Source: Trametopsis cervina
Taxonomy: Eukaryota; Basidiomycota; Agaricomycetes; Polyporales; Irpicaceae
Length of the DNA stretch: 64,000 nucleotides
Assembly: GCA_022385755.1 (NCBI GenBank)
Contig: MU278367.1
Location: 310,001-374,000 of the forward strand
Reading direction: 5' to 3'
The position numbers and the translations under genes are program-made. Under the pieces are notes generated by a model. That model was not told where the DNA came from. It made no database searches and saw only the letters and a list, made by a program, of their open reading frames with translations. Shown here in pieces: positions 34,645 through 47,169 of this stretch. Numbering within the stretch: the stretch's first letter is position 1; the number at the start of each line of letters is the position of its first letter.

Positions 34645-34871
34645 CAGGGTTTTGCATAACGTTGGAGCGGTTGCGTTTGGATAGTGGTGGGTGCTGAGTT
34701 CGATTGGAATCGATCCGAGAGGTCGGCACAGGCCTGATTGAATGCTGGAGCAGGCGGAGCATATTCTTTGTTACGCGACGTGCAGGTGCCGACGCTTCGG
34801 ATCACAAATAGCTTGAAGTCCGCACCCACCACAACGAAGGTGCAAGCGCTCCAACGTTATGCAAAACTCTG
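34645..34871. mobile_element. Mariner-like MITE with TA target-site duplication
   Basis: Terminal inverted repeats of about 48 bp: the left arm begins CAGGGTTTTGCATAACGTTG and the right arm, reverse-complemented, begins CAGAGTTTTGCATAACGTTG. Both inner ends reach GTGGTGGGTGC. The element is flanked on both sides by TA (34643-34644 and 34872-34873), the duplication made by Tc1/mariner transposases. At 227 bp with no reading frame it is non-autonomous. Confidence 0.8.
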
Positions 34872-35892
34872 TAAATCAGTCGTTCGTGACCGTCCGCCGA
34901 CATGCAGAGATGGTAGGTTGTACATCTTGCACAGTAGTTTTCAATTTTCTTGCTCGTCGTTCTGGATAATGCTCCACGCGGCATGGCGCATGACGAGGCT
35001 GCTAGGTGGTGGTTATGGTCGAAGGTGATCTCAAGTCGGGAACGGCCGAGGTTGTTTTGTTCGACATGAAGTGCATCGGGGACGGAATTGACGTTGGGTA
35101 CTGTGGATTTATTGCAGTCAATATCTATCAATGGATTATTCACAGTTGTTGCAGAAGACCAGCACATCATAAACTGTCTGGGCTAAACAGTTCGTTACAA
35201 ACGGATAGTACTGCCTGTGCGCATAGATACACCTCCCACATACACTGTAAAGCCAGCAACCCAGTCAGGATGTCTTACAGACCTTCGGCCCTCACCATGT
35301 TACCCAGTTGTTACCCGCGATTTCACGACTACGCAACGCGGTGAGATAGTGCGCTTGAGATGTTGCTGCAAAATCTTGCGAGCCTTGCGGTTCCACACCG
35401 ACTGGTGAATACGCAGCCTCCGCCACGAAGTGTGGATATTGATCACAGTTATATTCTCGATGGTGCATTTATTCGCATCCAGCACCTGCAGCTGGGCCTT
35501 TTGTAAGTGACACTTCTTGCTAAATGATAGATGGGTGGTTGTGCATGCATCAAAATACGGGTGGCCACACGCTTGTGCCCTCGATGGCCATACCACTGGT
35601 CACTCTAGCGCTTGTGAAACAGGTCAGAGCAGCAGCATGCCCGAGCAACAACGGTTCAGGAAACAACACGTTCTTGAACAGGGCCGGTTCGTACCCCATG
35701 TCCATGAGATTTGGGCCGCACACATAGGTCTTTGGGCTTGGGTCGGCACGAATGATGGGCGGCCCGTCCCTGTGGCCATACAATGACGGGCTTGTCGAAT
35801 AACGCATGCTTGCGCCCATTGGTAGTGGGACAAAGACCCATGAGGCGTGGTTGCGACATCAAGGCCCGCGGATGGCCCAAAGTGCTCCTGCA

Positions 35893-35898
35893 TATATA
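35893..35898 (+). promoter_or_regulatory. TATA box
   Basis: TATATA about 98 nt upstream of the ATG at 35991. Confidence 0.4.
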
Positions 35899-35990
35899 AG
35901 CACACAACAAATCATCGTAGAGGGCACCATCTCTCACCGTATCGCCCAAAAGTCCTCATCCCGCCTTCTCACTCTGATCGACGTCCTACC

Positions 35991-36821
35991 ATGATTGCCT
36001 CCCCTGATACTCCTTCCATACCTATCCCCGAGTACGAGCCCGCACCGTACAGGTTCTCCGGACTTGCTTTCGCTGATTTGCCGCCTCTGGCCCAATACTA
36101 TCTGGCCGATGTCGTTGGCGTTACTTCTCCAGCACATGCCACCGCCAAGCACCTGCAGGATCACCGCGCCATCTTGCAGTGTAGCTTCTTCCGATCATTA
36201 CAAGGAAACGACGAATGGCTGGTCAAGGAGTGGATAGCGATCCAGGAGGCGCGTTCGGCTGTGATCCGAGACTCTGAGTGCGCGGCTGCTGCTCTCCAAC
36301 GCGAGAGCGAAGAGCAATTCTTGGATGTCCTACTACCAGAGAGAGAGCGCCACTTCAAGGAGTTCATAATCAAATTCGACGCGCTTGTATGGCTGGACGT
36401 AGAAGGGCGAAGGGAAAAGGAAAAGATGAGTGAGCAGGAGCAACGGAGGTATCGGGATGAAGAATGCGGCTTGCAACAGGCTCTGGAGTATACAAAGAAG
36501 GCGCTGCAAGTTCTGGACCGTGAGGTCGCCCGTCTACTCCTTAGCAGCGCCAGTGGTCCAGTGAAGTCCTACTTCGACGAGAATGTGTTCTCCGTGATCG
36601 GTGCCGGGAGTCAAAAGGAGCGGTTAGTCGAGGACAACACGCCGCAAATCCAGAAGAACCTCGAGCGGCCCTTCCGGTCGCCTGACTTCAATCGGAGGCG
36701 TCCAGCTAGGTCGCAAGGTGCCTTTTCTTGTACGGGCGACAGGTGGAGGAGGTTGGGTAAGAGGGAACATTCTGCAATAAATGTATTCAATAGAGTCCCA
36801 GGGCGGTCATTAGTTCAATGA
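35991..36821 (+). CDS. Hypothetical protein with coiled coil
   Basis: A single exon of 276 codons. No known family was recognised. The N-terminus is Pro-rich (PDTPSIPIPEYEPAPYRFSG). The middle third is strongly charged and helical (REKEKMSEQEQRRYRDEE), consistent with a coiled coil of about 60 residues. The last 50 residues are Arg-rich and may be non-coding if an intron has been missed. The ATG at 35991 was preferred over an upstream non-ATG extension because it follows a TATA box at normal spacing. Confidence 0.6.
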   Translation: MIASPDTPSIPIPEYEPAPYRFSGLAFADLPPLAQYYLADVVGVTSPAHATAKHLQDHRAILQCSFFRSLQGNDEWLVKEWIAIQEARSAVIRDSECAAAALQRESEEQFLDVLLPERERHFKEFIIKFDALVWLDVEGRREKEKMSEQEQRRYRDEECGLQQALEYTKKALQVLDREVARLLLSSASGPVKSYFDENVFSVIGAGSQKERLVEDNTPQIQKNLERPFRSPDFNRRRPARSQGAFSCTGDRWRRLGKREHSAINVFNRVPGRSLVQ

Positions 36822-37527
36822 TGGCACTGTGACTTACAGTATACTACCACTTAACGCACAATACACTCCTTCGCGAATATTGACAGTCCCTGGAACCAGT
36901 GCGCTATTGCACGGATTCTGACAATCGGGTCTCATGGTGCATGCGTGCAGGCCCTAAAACCATGCCTATGGATATCACGTTAGCAATCATGTCTGTCGCG
37001 CCATGGAAAATAGACAGCGTACCTTACCGGTCAATGGGGGCTATGCCGATGTTCACGCAAACCTGGACTAGACAGCGCAGCTGGTCATCTCACGAGAGCA
37101 GAGGCAGAAGTGGAAGATTAAGCACCACACCAGTCTTAGATATACAACAATTGTAAAGGAAAGTCTAACCTAGTGAGGAGTATCGAACAAGGCAGAAGGT
37201 ATCGAGGATGGGACGTCGCATTGATATCATAGTGTAGTGGTCCTGGGGGCCCGCAATCTACACGAAAGGTGCAGAAGGCGAGGTCATGCTACTACCATAC
37301 TTTCTAGTGAGAATACACTCGAGTCCGAAGAAAACCGACTATACCACACGTCCACCCACCAGCGTCCGGATGGACGAGGTCGATGTACTGGCCCTGAGCA
37401 GCGGTCCGTAGAAAGTGGAAACGTAAGATATCGTAAAGCGCATATAAAGCGTAGCGCCTTGGGCTGGCGCAGATGATAAGGACGGCAGGAAGAGTCTCTT
37501 CCATAAAGCGGTGCACGTAGGACAGAG
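36822..37527. other. Intergenic, about 0.7 kb
   Basis: No gene or repeat could be supported. Confidence 0.5.
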
Positions 37528-38718
37528 TTAATGTTTTCGGCCTTTGGCCTTCTTTGCTCCGTCGACGATGGCGCCTGCTGCACTGATAGTCTTCGCAAGC
37601 TCGCCCTTATGGAACGCGTATTTGATTTCTTCGAATGTGCCTACTGTCTTCCCGCCGACCAGTAGAATGGGGAAGCCATCTGCTTTGGTAAGCCGCAGAA
37701 GCAATGGCTTGAGGACATCTTCGTCAGCTGGAAATCAAAGGGATGTAGTTAGCAAAGGGAATGGAAAGGAAAGATGAGCCATTTCCGAGAGCCCCACAAC
37801 ATTGTGCAAAGGCCGAAACTGTGCAGTCTCGGCTGCTGCGACACCGGCTTGCCACAGCTTCTGACCGGTCCTATTCACCATAGCACAAGGGACACAAGAT
37901 AGGTTGCCGTGATAACTAGCGCAGCACGTCCCATCAGAAGGTATACGAAACTGTCTACTCACGTCGGTGTTCGACTTCAATGATCGCTGGCGATGGCTTG
38001 AGATTTAACTCAGTCAACATCTTCTTGAGATCGCGTGCTTGAGGCGAGTGCATCTGTTGCATTGTTGGATATCAATGTATCCGGCACGTTCTGAACTGCG
38101 CACCTTAGAGAATAGCACAACAGGATAATGTACCCATGAATCAGCGACCAGCTGCTCTAGCTCCTGTAGAGCGTGGGGAGTCCGAGTATTGAAATCGACT
38201 ACAACCTCGGGGTCTATGGGATGCGACGGATCGATGTTTGAGGGAATAACGTTCTCCGGTAAGCTCGCAAGGAAGCTTGTCAAAACGGCGAGTTCTTGCT
38301 CAGGTGTAAGTTCCAACGACGGCACAGCCACATGACCGGAGCTCTCGGTTTGGCTCGGGCTGGAGCTGGTGGTTCCTGCAGATTTGACACGTCTATGGGA
38401 AGACGCTAGACGATACGCTTCTGAGGACAGTCGCGACAGGCGTTGGGCAGCCTTGCCAGACAGCGAGTGGTCGCCATCATTATGTGCTATCGGTGACAGC
38501 GAGGGCGGTGATACAAGAATCACATAACCAGAGATAAGGACTAGGGCGAATAGGGCAAGGAAAGTCATTCGCTGCCAGTAATGCCTCGGCTTGATGCTCG
38601 TTGCTTTCTCGTGCTGAAAAACATTGAACATCGCGAGGGCTGGTGTGACTGGCGGAGAGTCGAGAGAGAGCTTGTCCAAGCCTAGGGTGCGAGAGGAGTA
38701 GGTGCGACGATGCGCCAT
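37528..38718 (-). CDS. Membrane-anchored glutaredoxin-like protein lacking the active-site Cys
   Basis: Three exons (38718-38104, 38053-37963, 37727-37528) give 301 aa. An N-terminal signal anchor (MTFLALFALVLISGYVIL) is followed by a Ser-rich linker and a C-terminal glutaredoxin-like domain. The layout matches the Grx6/Grx7 type of secretory-pathway monothiol glutaredoxins. The active-site loop reads FSKMHSPQAR, where the family has FSK-x-x-C: the Cys position is Ser. Later parts of the fold are kept (RLTKADGFPILLVGGKTVG, where family members have a TVPN-like cis-Pro loop). A catalytically dead or redesigned member is inferred. The second intron (235 nt) is long for this genome and could hide another exon. 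Confidence 0.72.
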
Positions 38719-41237
38719 TGTGTGTGTGTAAAAGAGCGTGTGGGTTTAATTATGGTGCTGTTCACGTTGGTAGTGGACGAGATGATAGAAGAAACACAAA
38801 AGTCGTGGAGGCCATGAGCGTTGGTTAATCGCTTCATACGGCATTCGCCGAGATACCCTTTCGGGCGGCATCATTGTCCGAGCACTGCTGGCTATGTCTC
38901 TCACACTCTATGGCGAACTCTACCATCCGTCTCCACGAGCCTTTCTACGTCTGGTAGATCTGCAGAGGCAAATGAACCCTCACCACAACACGAGCAAGGG
39001 GCATGAAGGGTGCCCGGCTACAGTTATATGGTCCGTTGACTGATGAACTGTTCCGCACTTCTGGAGTGGACCCAGACCATTCCCAGCGAGGTGTAGTCTC
39101 GACAATGCCATTTTGGCTTGCTGGTTGACAGTTGGACTTCGTCCGAACCTGGTACAATGGTGGAGGACGTTGGCACCAGGCGGCGGAGATACAGACTGTA
39201 GTGTGGCTTGCTGTCTAGTGTTCATCATAGCGTGATCGCGTTTGACGGGATAGCTCTACCATGGCAGTATGCTACCTCTTGTCGCGTATATGTAGTGCAC
39301 TCGATTACCATGTGCAATCCGAATGGCCATCGGCAAGTACGTAGTTGCGCCATGATTTCTCAGTGCATATCATTGATCTTTCGTTCTTCTAGGGCGAATA
39401 TGAATCATATGACGATTGCAATGACCTCTCACTGTCACCTGGGTGTATTTGCCCCAATTTCTTGTCGGGATCTATCTTCAACAGCGAAGCTTGCGCAGTC
39501 TACATCTCGTCAGAATTTCTGATAACCAGCCACGTACTCTCAACGTATCGACTGTGTCAACGTGGAAGAATGAAATAGCAGTTCTTACGTGCGTTCTATC
39601 TCGTATTTCTGTGCGAACGCCAGTGGAACACACATTTTTCTACGGTACGTGTGTCCGTAAGAACGGTGTAGATGACAGTTAACGAGCGGTTATTGACAGT
39701 GCAATCGCCAGTGACTGCCGCACCGAACAATATTGCGCGGTACTCCTGACTGTCGGATGAGTAGCTGTCGTAAATTCAGCGCAGCGTTCCACGAAGCGGA
39801 CCGCTGGAGAATCATTTACAGTGGGCAGATGCGCCGCACTTGCAAGGTCGCGGCATCGAGATACACGTTCCAGCTACGTGCCAACGGGACGCCAGCGAGA
39901 GCAAGCATCGGCGTTCTCTCCGTCGTCAAAGACCGTAAGGTTTTGAACGAAATCAGTCGAACGAACGCGCTGATATTGTAGAATGCAGATGACCTCAGCT
40001 CAACTGCACGCTCCCGAAGAAAATACTTCAACCGCAACGCGTCCCCGAAAGTAGAGTTTGGTCCGCCATACACAGCAAACACTCCTCTCGTACAGTTCCC
40101 CATCGCCAAGCTCAGAGGCGCAGTATAAGTTCTTCAGCGCTTCGAGCTGCATAGCTTTCGTCAGAGTTACAAAATATGCTGTTGACGTGTTTGCTCTGCC
40201 GCAGTTTTTTCCATACAAACGTGCTTAGGATCCGCGAGCAGGCACAGAGCACCGTCGGTTGACTTCAAGTACCGCGGGCTGCATGGTTGAATAATGATTT
40301 CATCCGCGCAGTGTGGTGTGACAGGTGCAAGAAATACCCTCCACTTGCTGATGATATACTGATCGTATTCACCAGAAAAGAAGATACAGCAATGATTACC
40401 GCTATTTTTGTATGCGTTTGCCTCCGACTGCGTAATCCGAGCGCTAACTCAGCCGCCGTTTTTTTTCAAGAGGCGGCGGCACACGATCAGTACGGCGCAT
40501 CCACGAATTTTGTGTGCAGGAGATCCGACTCCGACATCTTGATGTGCCAGACTCCGATCTTGCCGATCATAAACATCTACTCTGGTGAGTCAAATTTGTT
40601 CCTTCGAGGTTCTTGATCTCACTGGTCACTTTAACGAACTAGGCTTGAGCAGAAGTCTGACTAATGTCGTTCTTGAGCAGAATTCGATACCACAGAACGA
40701 CAACAGCGACATTTGGGCGAATTTGTGGGGGGCGAAGAGGAAGCTCCTGACATTGTTGCCCTGACAGCCCATTCTCGTGGGGAATACTCATCAGCAAAGC
40801 ATGCACCGCCCTGGTCCAGTTAGCGCTTCCTGGCTTAAAGTGTAAGCAAGCGCCGTAGAAGCATCTTCGGTGTACGGTACATGCCCAATGCCAGTACTTC
40901 TCTTGGGAATTTCCGACCGTCCGAGAAGGTACCGCCTTCAACGGTCACGGCAATCTTGTATTGCGCGGGCCCTATTCATGACCACCGTCCGAGCGCGAAG
41001 TGCACGTCGTCTAACACTGTCTCAAAATTGCTTGCACTGCAATACAACATGCGTCCAGGGCGGTCAGAGTCTCAAGGTATAAAATCTATCGACCAGATGC
41101 CTCGGGAGGTCAGAACCTTCATCCCTACTACTCTACCCAGCTCATTCATACTACGCTTCTAGTCTAATAACTACATCTCCCACACATAGCTATACACCCC
41201 CGCAACACTCATCCTACTTTCGAATTAATCAGCAGTA
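38719..41237. other. Gene-poor region, about 2.5 kb
   Basis: Many short frames but none with a domain, consistent splicing or codon pattern. No terminal repeats were found by eye. Confidence 0.45.
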
Positions 41238-42742
41238 ATGGCCGCCTCTACCTCGTCTACCTCCAATATCTACCTCGCTAAGCAGAATGGCGAGCTTGTA
41301 CTCCAGCTGGGCGAAAACCCGAACAAGCTCAAGCACGCCAACGAACGTGTCCTTGTCGTAGGCGGTGGTGTCACGGGTCTGACGGTAAGAGCTTACCCTA
41401 CTAAAATATACGCGTCCCTGACGTAACCTCTGAATAGAACGCATGGACTCTACTCGATGCCGGATATTCAGTTACTATCGTTTCTGATCGTTGGGCCTCA
41501 TTAGAGAATCGTATCACTTCCCAGATTGCCGGTGCTTTGTATGTGTAATTTTGACAGTCATATGACTGCTTCTAACGCATTTTTTACAGATGGGAGTGGC
41601 CTCCCGCTGTCTGCGGCCGTCACACAGACGTTATCTCCTTACGCCTTTCCAAGACCTGGTGCCAGACTTCATATCGCGCGTTCCAGAAGCTCCATGAGGT
41701 GCTTCCAGCCGATGGACAAGCGGGACACGGTATTCGTCTTCGCACGGCCAATTTCTTCTTCGACAAGCCTATCGAGGAAAATATCGAGGAGTACGAGAAG
41801 ATGGTGGAAATCGAAGCGGCCCAGGTTCGTGGCTAGAATCGACCTTAATCAGCACCCTCATCAATAACCGTATGATTAGATTCCAGGGTTCGAGCGCGAC
41901 CCTCTGCTCGTGACCAAGCATGCTGTTAGCCAGCAGGCGGGCGTCGTTGATGCCTACAAACACATCTCCCCCGTCGTCGATACAGACGCCTACATGATGT
42001 GGCTCCGTGATCTCGTGGTCGCGAAGGGCGGCAAGCTTGAGACGCAGCATATTTCTGGGGACCTGCTCCAGCAAGAGGACGAGCTCCTCGCCATGTACGA
42101 CGCGCATTTCATCATCAACGCCACGGGTCTCGGCGCATTTGAAGCCGCGGCCGACAAGACGGTTTACCCTCTCCGAGGCGCGCTGATCCGTGTCGTAAAT
42201 GATGGCACCAAATTCCCGAAAGTCACTGAAGCTCTCGTTGTCGCCAATGACTATGCGAAGCGCGACGACGATGGAGGCATCGTCTTTATCGTGCCCAGGA
42301 ACGACCAAACTCTCATCCTTGGAGGTAAGCTCGTTTCCGCCAGGGGTAGCCATTTCCAATTAAAGCTCATCGGACCATAGGAATTGCGCAAGCGAACGAG
42401 GGCAACCTTGACCTCACCCTTGACAGCCCGGAAATCCGCCGCATGCGCGTTCGTTGCAATAGATTTGTGCCCGGCCTTGAAAACGCCGAGCTCGACCCGC
42501 ATTCGCCCATCGTTCAGGGGCTCCGACCCGTGCGCGGTGAGAACGTTCGAGTCGAGCGGGAGCTGCGTAAGAAGAAGGATGGTTCACTCAGCCGCATAGT
42601 CCACTCGTATGGCCAAGGCGGCTCAGGATTTACCCTCTCTTTTGGATGTGCCGGAGATGTCTTGGCTTTGGTAGAAGAGGCCAAGGCTGGTGTTGCTCCT
42701 ACTCCCATCAAGTCCGAGCGTGCATTGGCGGGTCTGGTATAA
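41238..42742 (+). CDS. FAD-dependent oxidase, D-amino-acid oxidase family, copy 1
   Basis: Five exons (41238-41384, 41438-41538, 41590-41824, 41880-42324, 42381-42742) give 429 aa. DAO-family flavoenzymes oxidatively deaminate D-amino acids to keto acids with hydrogen peroxide. The dinucleotide-binding motif VVGGGVTGLT lies at residues 40-49, the FAD-contacting INATGLGAFE in the middle, and the C-terminal family signature GQGGSGFTLSFGCA near the end. It is longer than animal DAO (about 350 aa) because of an N-terminal extension and an acidic insert (EENIEEYEKMVEIE). No C-terminal peroxisomal SKL-type signal is seen (the end is ALAGLV). The substrate is unknown. Confidence 0.88.
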
Positions 42743-45377
42743 GGAATGAACTTTTTTAACTGTCATTTACTCGGATGGTACATTTGCCGGGACATATCAT
42801 CTGGATGTTTATATAATACTAGATCATCGTGTGTAGAACAGCTGTAGCATGCACGGGGTTCAGAATCATAAACCGAAGCTATATATTCTTACACGCCTTC
42901 TATATTCATCCCTCGGGGGACCATAAGCGCCTACGCCATTTACCCCCGAACCACCACCATGCTCCTGGTTCTGGCCTTCAACTCTGTAAAGCCAATCTGT
43001 CGCGTGGATAGACTTGTTCCCAATATTTTCTCAGCATACTCAGCTGGTCAGGGTTAAGGACGATCTTACGTGGTGTCCGCAGCGCTGGCTACCCGGTCTG
43101 AACTCTGCATACCGTATTACAACACCGACTCGCGTCCAGCTACCGAATCGCAGCAAAGGCCTGTCTGGAATCGCTCTAGTTGCTATGGCAGTATGTAATG
43201 CTGCTTTCAGAAATGATTTTCTACCTCAAATCTTGCGTAATGACGTATAATTTTGACATCAGACCCTGGCTTCCCGCGGTGCCACACTCGGACTGCGTCG
43301 GCAGCCCACTAAGCCTTAGCAATGTTTATCAAAGACTACCGTACCCCGTGGGCCCGCAGCGGAGACATTCGTAGCACCCTCAGGGAGATTCATCAGCTAT
43401 GGTCTGTGTTGGCCCACTGGTACACCACGGTCTGTACTCAGCAGCTTACTTCGGTTCTTTCGTGCAGTCATGCTGAAGTATTTTTTCAGGGTGTTTCCAA
43501 CTTGAGGACCGCGACGCTCCGTAAGAATCGTCGTTCCGGTTAGTCATTGCCCCACACTGACGACGATGCTTCCGGTAACCTAAAACTTCAGCAACTTGGT
43601 ATGCTTGCTTGCTAATGATGACGGCTACCGCGATCCTCTCTATATCTTGAATGCACGAGAGCAAGCCATGGTTCCAAATCTCTCCCTCCCCTCCTATGCG
43701 TTGAATATACGTTCTCATTGTTTTTGCGCGTGCTTGCACCGGTGCAACGTCGGAGTGACGACGCCGATCGCTGTCCACTATTATTAAACCAGTGTCAGGC
43801 CTCAGTCGGGTGCGCACCTTATCGCCCTTTCTTATGCGCCTGAGAACGGATGGGGGCTGCTTACTGCGACGATTCCCAGCAAACGAAGGGCTACGGCACC
43901 TGGAGCATATGCACTCGAGCAGACCAGCCCATGGACTCACTTCTCCATCTCCTTAGTATCACACAACTTTCACAAAGCAACGCAAGTGGGAAGCTCATTC
44001 TCACACAGACATGTCATTCAAGCACATGATTGTTATGCGAAGTCAAACCTACAGTCACAATTCGTATAGGAAAGACGTTTCTGAAGGGTTCGTTCAGTTT
44101 CTTGTCGCTCATTACTCAGTATTGACTGCTTAACGACTCGTCTATTGTAGCTTTTGATCGGAATATCGTGGCAGTGACCTTGACGTAGTCAGGGGGGCTG
44201 CAAACGTCATTACCTGAATGCTTAATCCATCTGGGTCTGTTGTGCCAGGCGGGTAAACAGCGAGACTTATAGAACACATAGACCGCGCATGACCGCTTCT
44301 GGCCATACAAGCTGAGCTGCGATATCAGCGGGGAATCAATTCAGCACTGCTCTACCAGCTTGCTGACGATGCCTTCCGACTCGCCAGTAGTGCGCACATA
44401 TATCGCACATACTTACTAGGCAGCGGGCGACCTATCTACGCACTGTCACTGTGTTGATCGGAGTCCAGTAAGCCTCTTCAATTATGATTGGACAGACTGC
44501 ACTGCTCTTTGTCACTCGGCTTGAGGTGTGTGCCTTTCATCTTCCGCTCGCTCCTCTCACACAGAGTCCTTGCCTTACCATCTGAGCCACCAGCGTTGGG
44601 ATAAACTCTCGAAATTCATGTGCAACATCATAGCATACAGCGGAAACCATACGTTGGACGGTCAAGGGCGGAAGACAAAGCGGGCCTCCCATGCGCTGAT
44701 CAGCCATTCGGAGACGGATCACTGAAAGGCGTTGAAGCCTTTCGGTTTCACACGCAGCATGGTCCATCCTTCTTCACACTCCTGTCCCTGGCGTCTTTCT
44801 CCGTCTCTTCACCATGATTTATTGAGATCATATTTGTAGTAGGTCCATAACGTCGTTTGGCTGGTTATACATCACACCCAATCGATTGTCAGCAGACGCG
44901 CAGAAGAAGACAATCCAGCACAGCATTGCTTGAGACCTGACTATGCAATTGCTAAACTTCCGATATCCCATCGCTGCGTCACCCGACAGAATATGTCGCG
45001 AAAGGTTGAATCCACGCCTCAACGTCATGATTTCCAGCTCACGAACCCTTCATCCCGACACTCGAGGCTGACCGCTCTGCCGAATCGAGACTTTCTGACA
45101 GCTCCGATGATGGTTCACGATTGAAGCTGCCCTCCACGACGGATCGCGACAGGCCATAGCATTATTGAAGCTCTGCAAGCCTCCTATGCAGATGACTGTA
45201 GCTATATGCTTCCTTCTGCTACTCCGGTTTAGACTTCGTGAGCCCTTTAAAAGCAACCTACCGAGTGGCCTCTAAGACCAGGCAAACAGCTTCTCAAGTC
45301 TTCTCACATCCTCAGCTCTTCAGAGTTCTACTCTCAGCTTTTCAAAGCTTTCTCACATACTCGCAACAACAGCAACA
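42743..45377. other. Gene-poor spacer between the two oxidases
   Basis: About 2.6 kb with only short frames. The longest, on the minus strand at 43446-43940, has no motif and no homologue I recognise. No duplicated oxidase remnant is seen. Confidence 0.45.
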
Positions 45378-46872
45378 ATGCCAGGCCTTACCTACTCAAC
45401 TCCCAAAATCTACCTCTCCAAGCAGAAGGGCGAGCTTGTTCTCTGCCAGGGCAACAACCCAAACCGACTCAAGCACGCTGACCAGCGGGTGCTCATCGTA
45501 GGTGGCGGCGTTACAGGCCTAACAGTGAGTCGCTCGCACTACGCACAATGCAATTGGCTGACCTTCTACCAGAACGCCTGGGCTCTTCTCGATGCCGGAT
45601 ATTCCGTTACCGTTGTGTCCGACCGATGGGCGTCATTAGAAGACCGCATAACCTCCCAAATAGCTGGTGCTCTGTAAGTCTGCCCCATTCGACTAAGCAC
45701 CTGTCATCTTGATATTAAATCCGCGCGGCAGCTGGGAGTGGCCACCTGCAGTTTGCGGCAGACACACAGACCTGGTCTCCTTGCGCCTGTCGAAGAAGTG
45801 GTGCATGACGTCTTACCGGGCCTTTGACAAGCTGCGAAAGATTCTCCCCGCCGATGGCGCCTCCGGTCACGGTGTCCGCATGAGGACCGCCAACTTCTTC
45901 TTCGACAAGCCTATCGAGCAGAACGCAGAGGAGTACGAGAAGATGGTCGAGATTGAGGAAGTTCAGGTACGCTGATTTCGCCTTTTCAAGCGAGCTCGGC
46001 CCATGCTTACTCCTTTGGTATAACCAGATTCGTGGCTTCGAGCGCGACGCCTCTCTCGTAAACAAGCATGCGATTAGCAAAGAAGCCGGTGTTATCGACG
46101 CTTACAAGCACGAATCCCCCGTTATCGACACTGACGCCTACATGATGTGGCTCCAGGACCTCGTCGTGTCTAAGGGTGCCCAGCTCATCACCCAGCGCAT
46201 TTCCGGCGATCTGCTTGTGCACGAGGACAAGCTGCTCCATATGTTCGATGCGCAGTTCATTGTTAATGCCACCGGACTCGGCGGCTTCGAACTCGCATCC
46301 GACAAGACAGTCTACCCTCTTCGCGGTGCCCTCATCCGGGTTGTCAACGATGGAACAAAGTTCCCCCTCGTTACTGAAGCACTCGTTGTCGCTCACGACT
46401 ACGACAAGAGGGATGATGACGGCGGCATTGTCTTCATCGTCCCCAGAAACGACCGAACACTCATTCTTGGTGGTGAGTTAATATCTATACTGAACTAGTC
46501 GCTTGGATGCTCAATCCTTCATCTACAGGCATCGCTCAGCCGAATGAGGGCAAACTCGACCTCACACTCAACAGCCCCGAAATCAAGCGAATGCGTGCGC
46601 GATGCAACCGCTTCGTTCCCGGGCTTGCAAACGCGGAGTACGACCCTGTATCGCCTCTGGTTCAAGGGCTCCGCCCCGTACGAGGCGAGAACGTCCGCGT
46701 CGAGCGCGAGCTCCGCCGCAAACAGGATGGCTCCCTGAGCCGTGTGATCCACTCATACGGCCAGGGCGGCTCTGGCTTCACCCTCTCATTTGGATGCGCA
46801 GGGGATATCCTGAACTTGGTCGAGGAAGTAGCTGCTGGTCTCCCGCCTACTCCCATGAAGTCTGGCCACTAA
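45378..46872 (+). CDS. FAD-dependent oxidase, D-amino-acid oxidase family, copy 2
   Basis: Five exons (45378-45524, 45573-45673, 45732-45966, 46028-46472, 46529-46872) give 423 aa. The first four exon lengths (147, 101, 235, 445 nt) equal those of copy 1 exactly; only the last differs. Motifs are conserved: IVGGGVTGLT, RTANFFFDKPIEQ, INATGLGG-type (VNATGLGGFE) and GQGGSGFTLSFGCA. The active-site environment therefore seems preserved in both. The C-terminus is PTPMKSGH, again without a peroxisomal signal. The two genes are same-strand paralogues; different substrates or regulation are possible but cannot be read from sequence. Confidence 0.88.
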
Positions 46873-47009
46873 ACACTTCCAAAATCCGCCTCATTCTTAA
46901 TATATTATAAACTATTATTCACTCTGTATCATCATCACACATCCTATGTATCAACAACAACCTGCACTGTAGATCACTCCTGTACTATAGACACAGAATT
47001 GGCGGAACA

Positions 47010-47027
47010 ATCATCATCATCATCATC
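47010..47027. repeat. (ATC)6 microsatellite
   Basis: Six perfect ATC units upstream of the second glutaredoxin gene. Confidence 0.9.
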
Positions 47028-47169
47028 TCCTAAATTTGGTGGAAAGAAGCCTTCGTGGCGTTAGACGCTTGCTGTGGGATACCAGTGATCTCAGCCAACA
47101 CAACCTCATCAGCAACCACCATCTCCTAGCTTGATTACTTCAAAGACCCTATAAATCCAAAACATTACC

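Larger units (their letters stand above)
34460..35990. other. Intergenic with MITE
   Basis: Holds the inverted-repeat element at 34645-34871 and a TATA box near the 3' end. No gene is supported. Confidence 0.5.

Noticed and set aside
43446..43940. 164-codon minus-strand frame between the oxidases
   Set aside because: Low complexity in Arg/Ser, no motif; likely chance.
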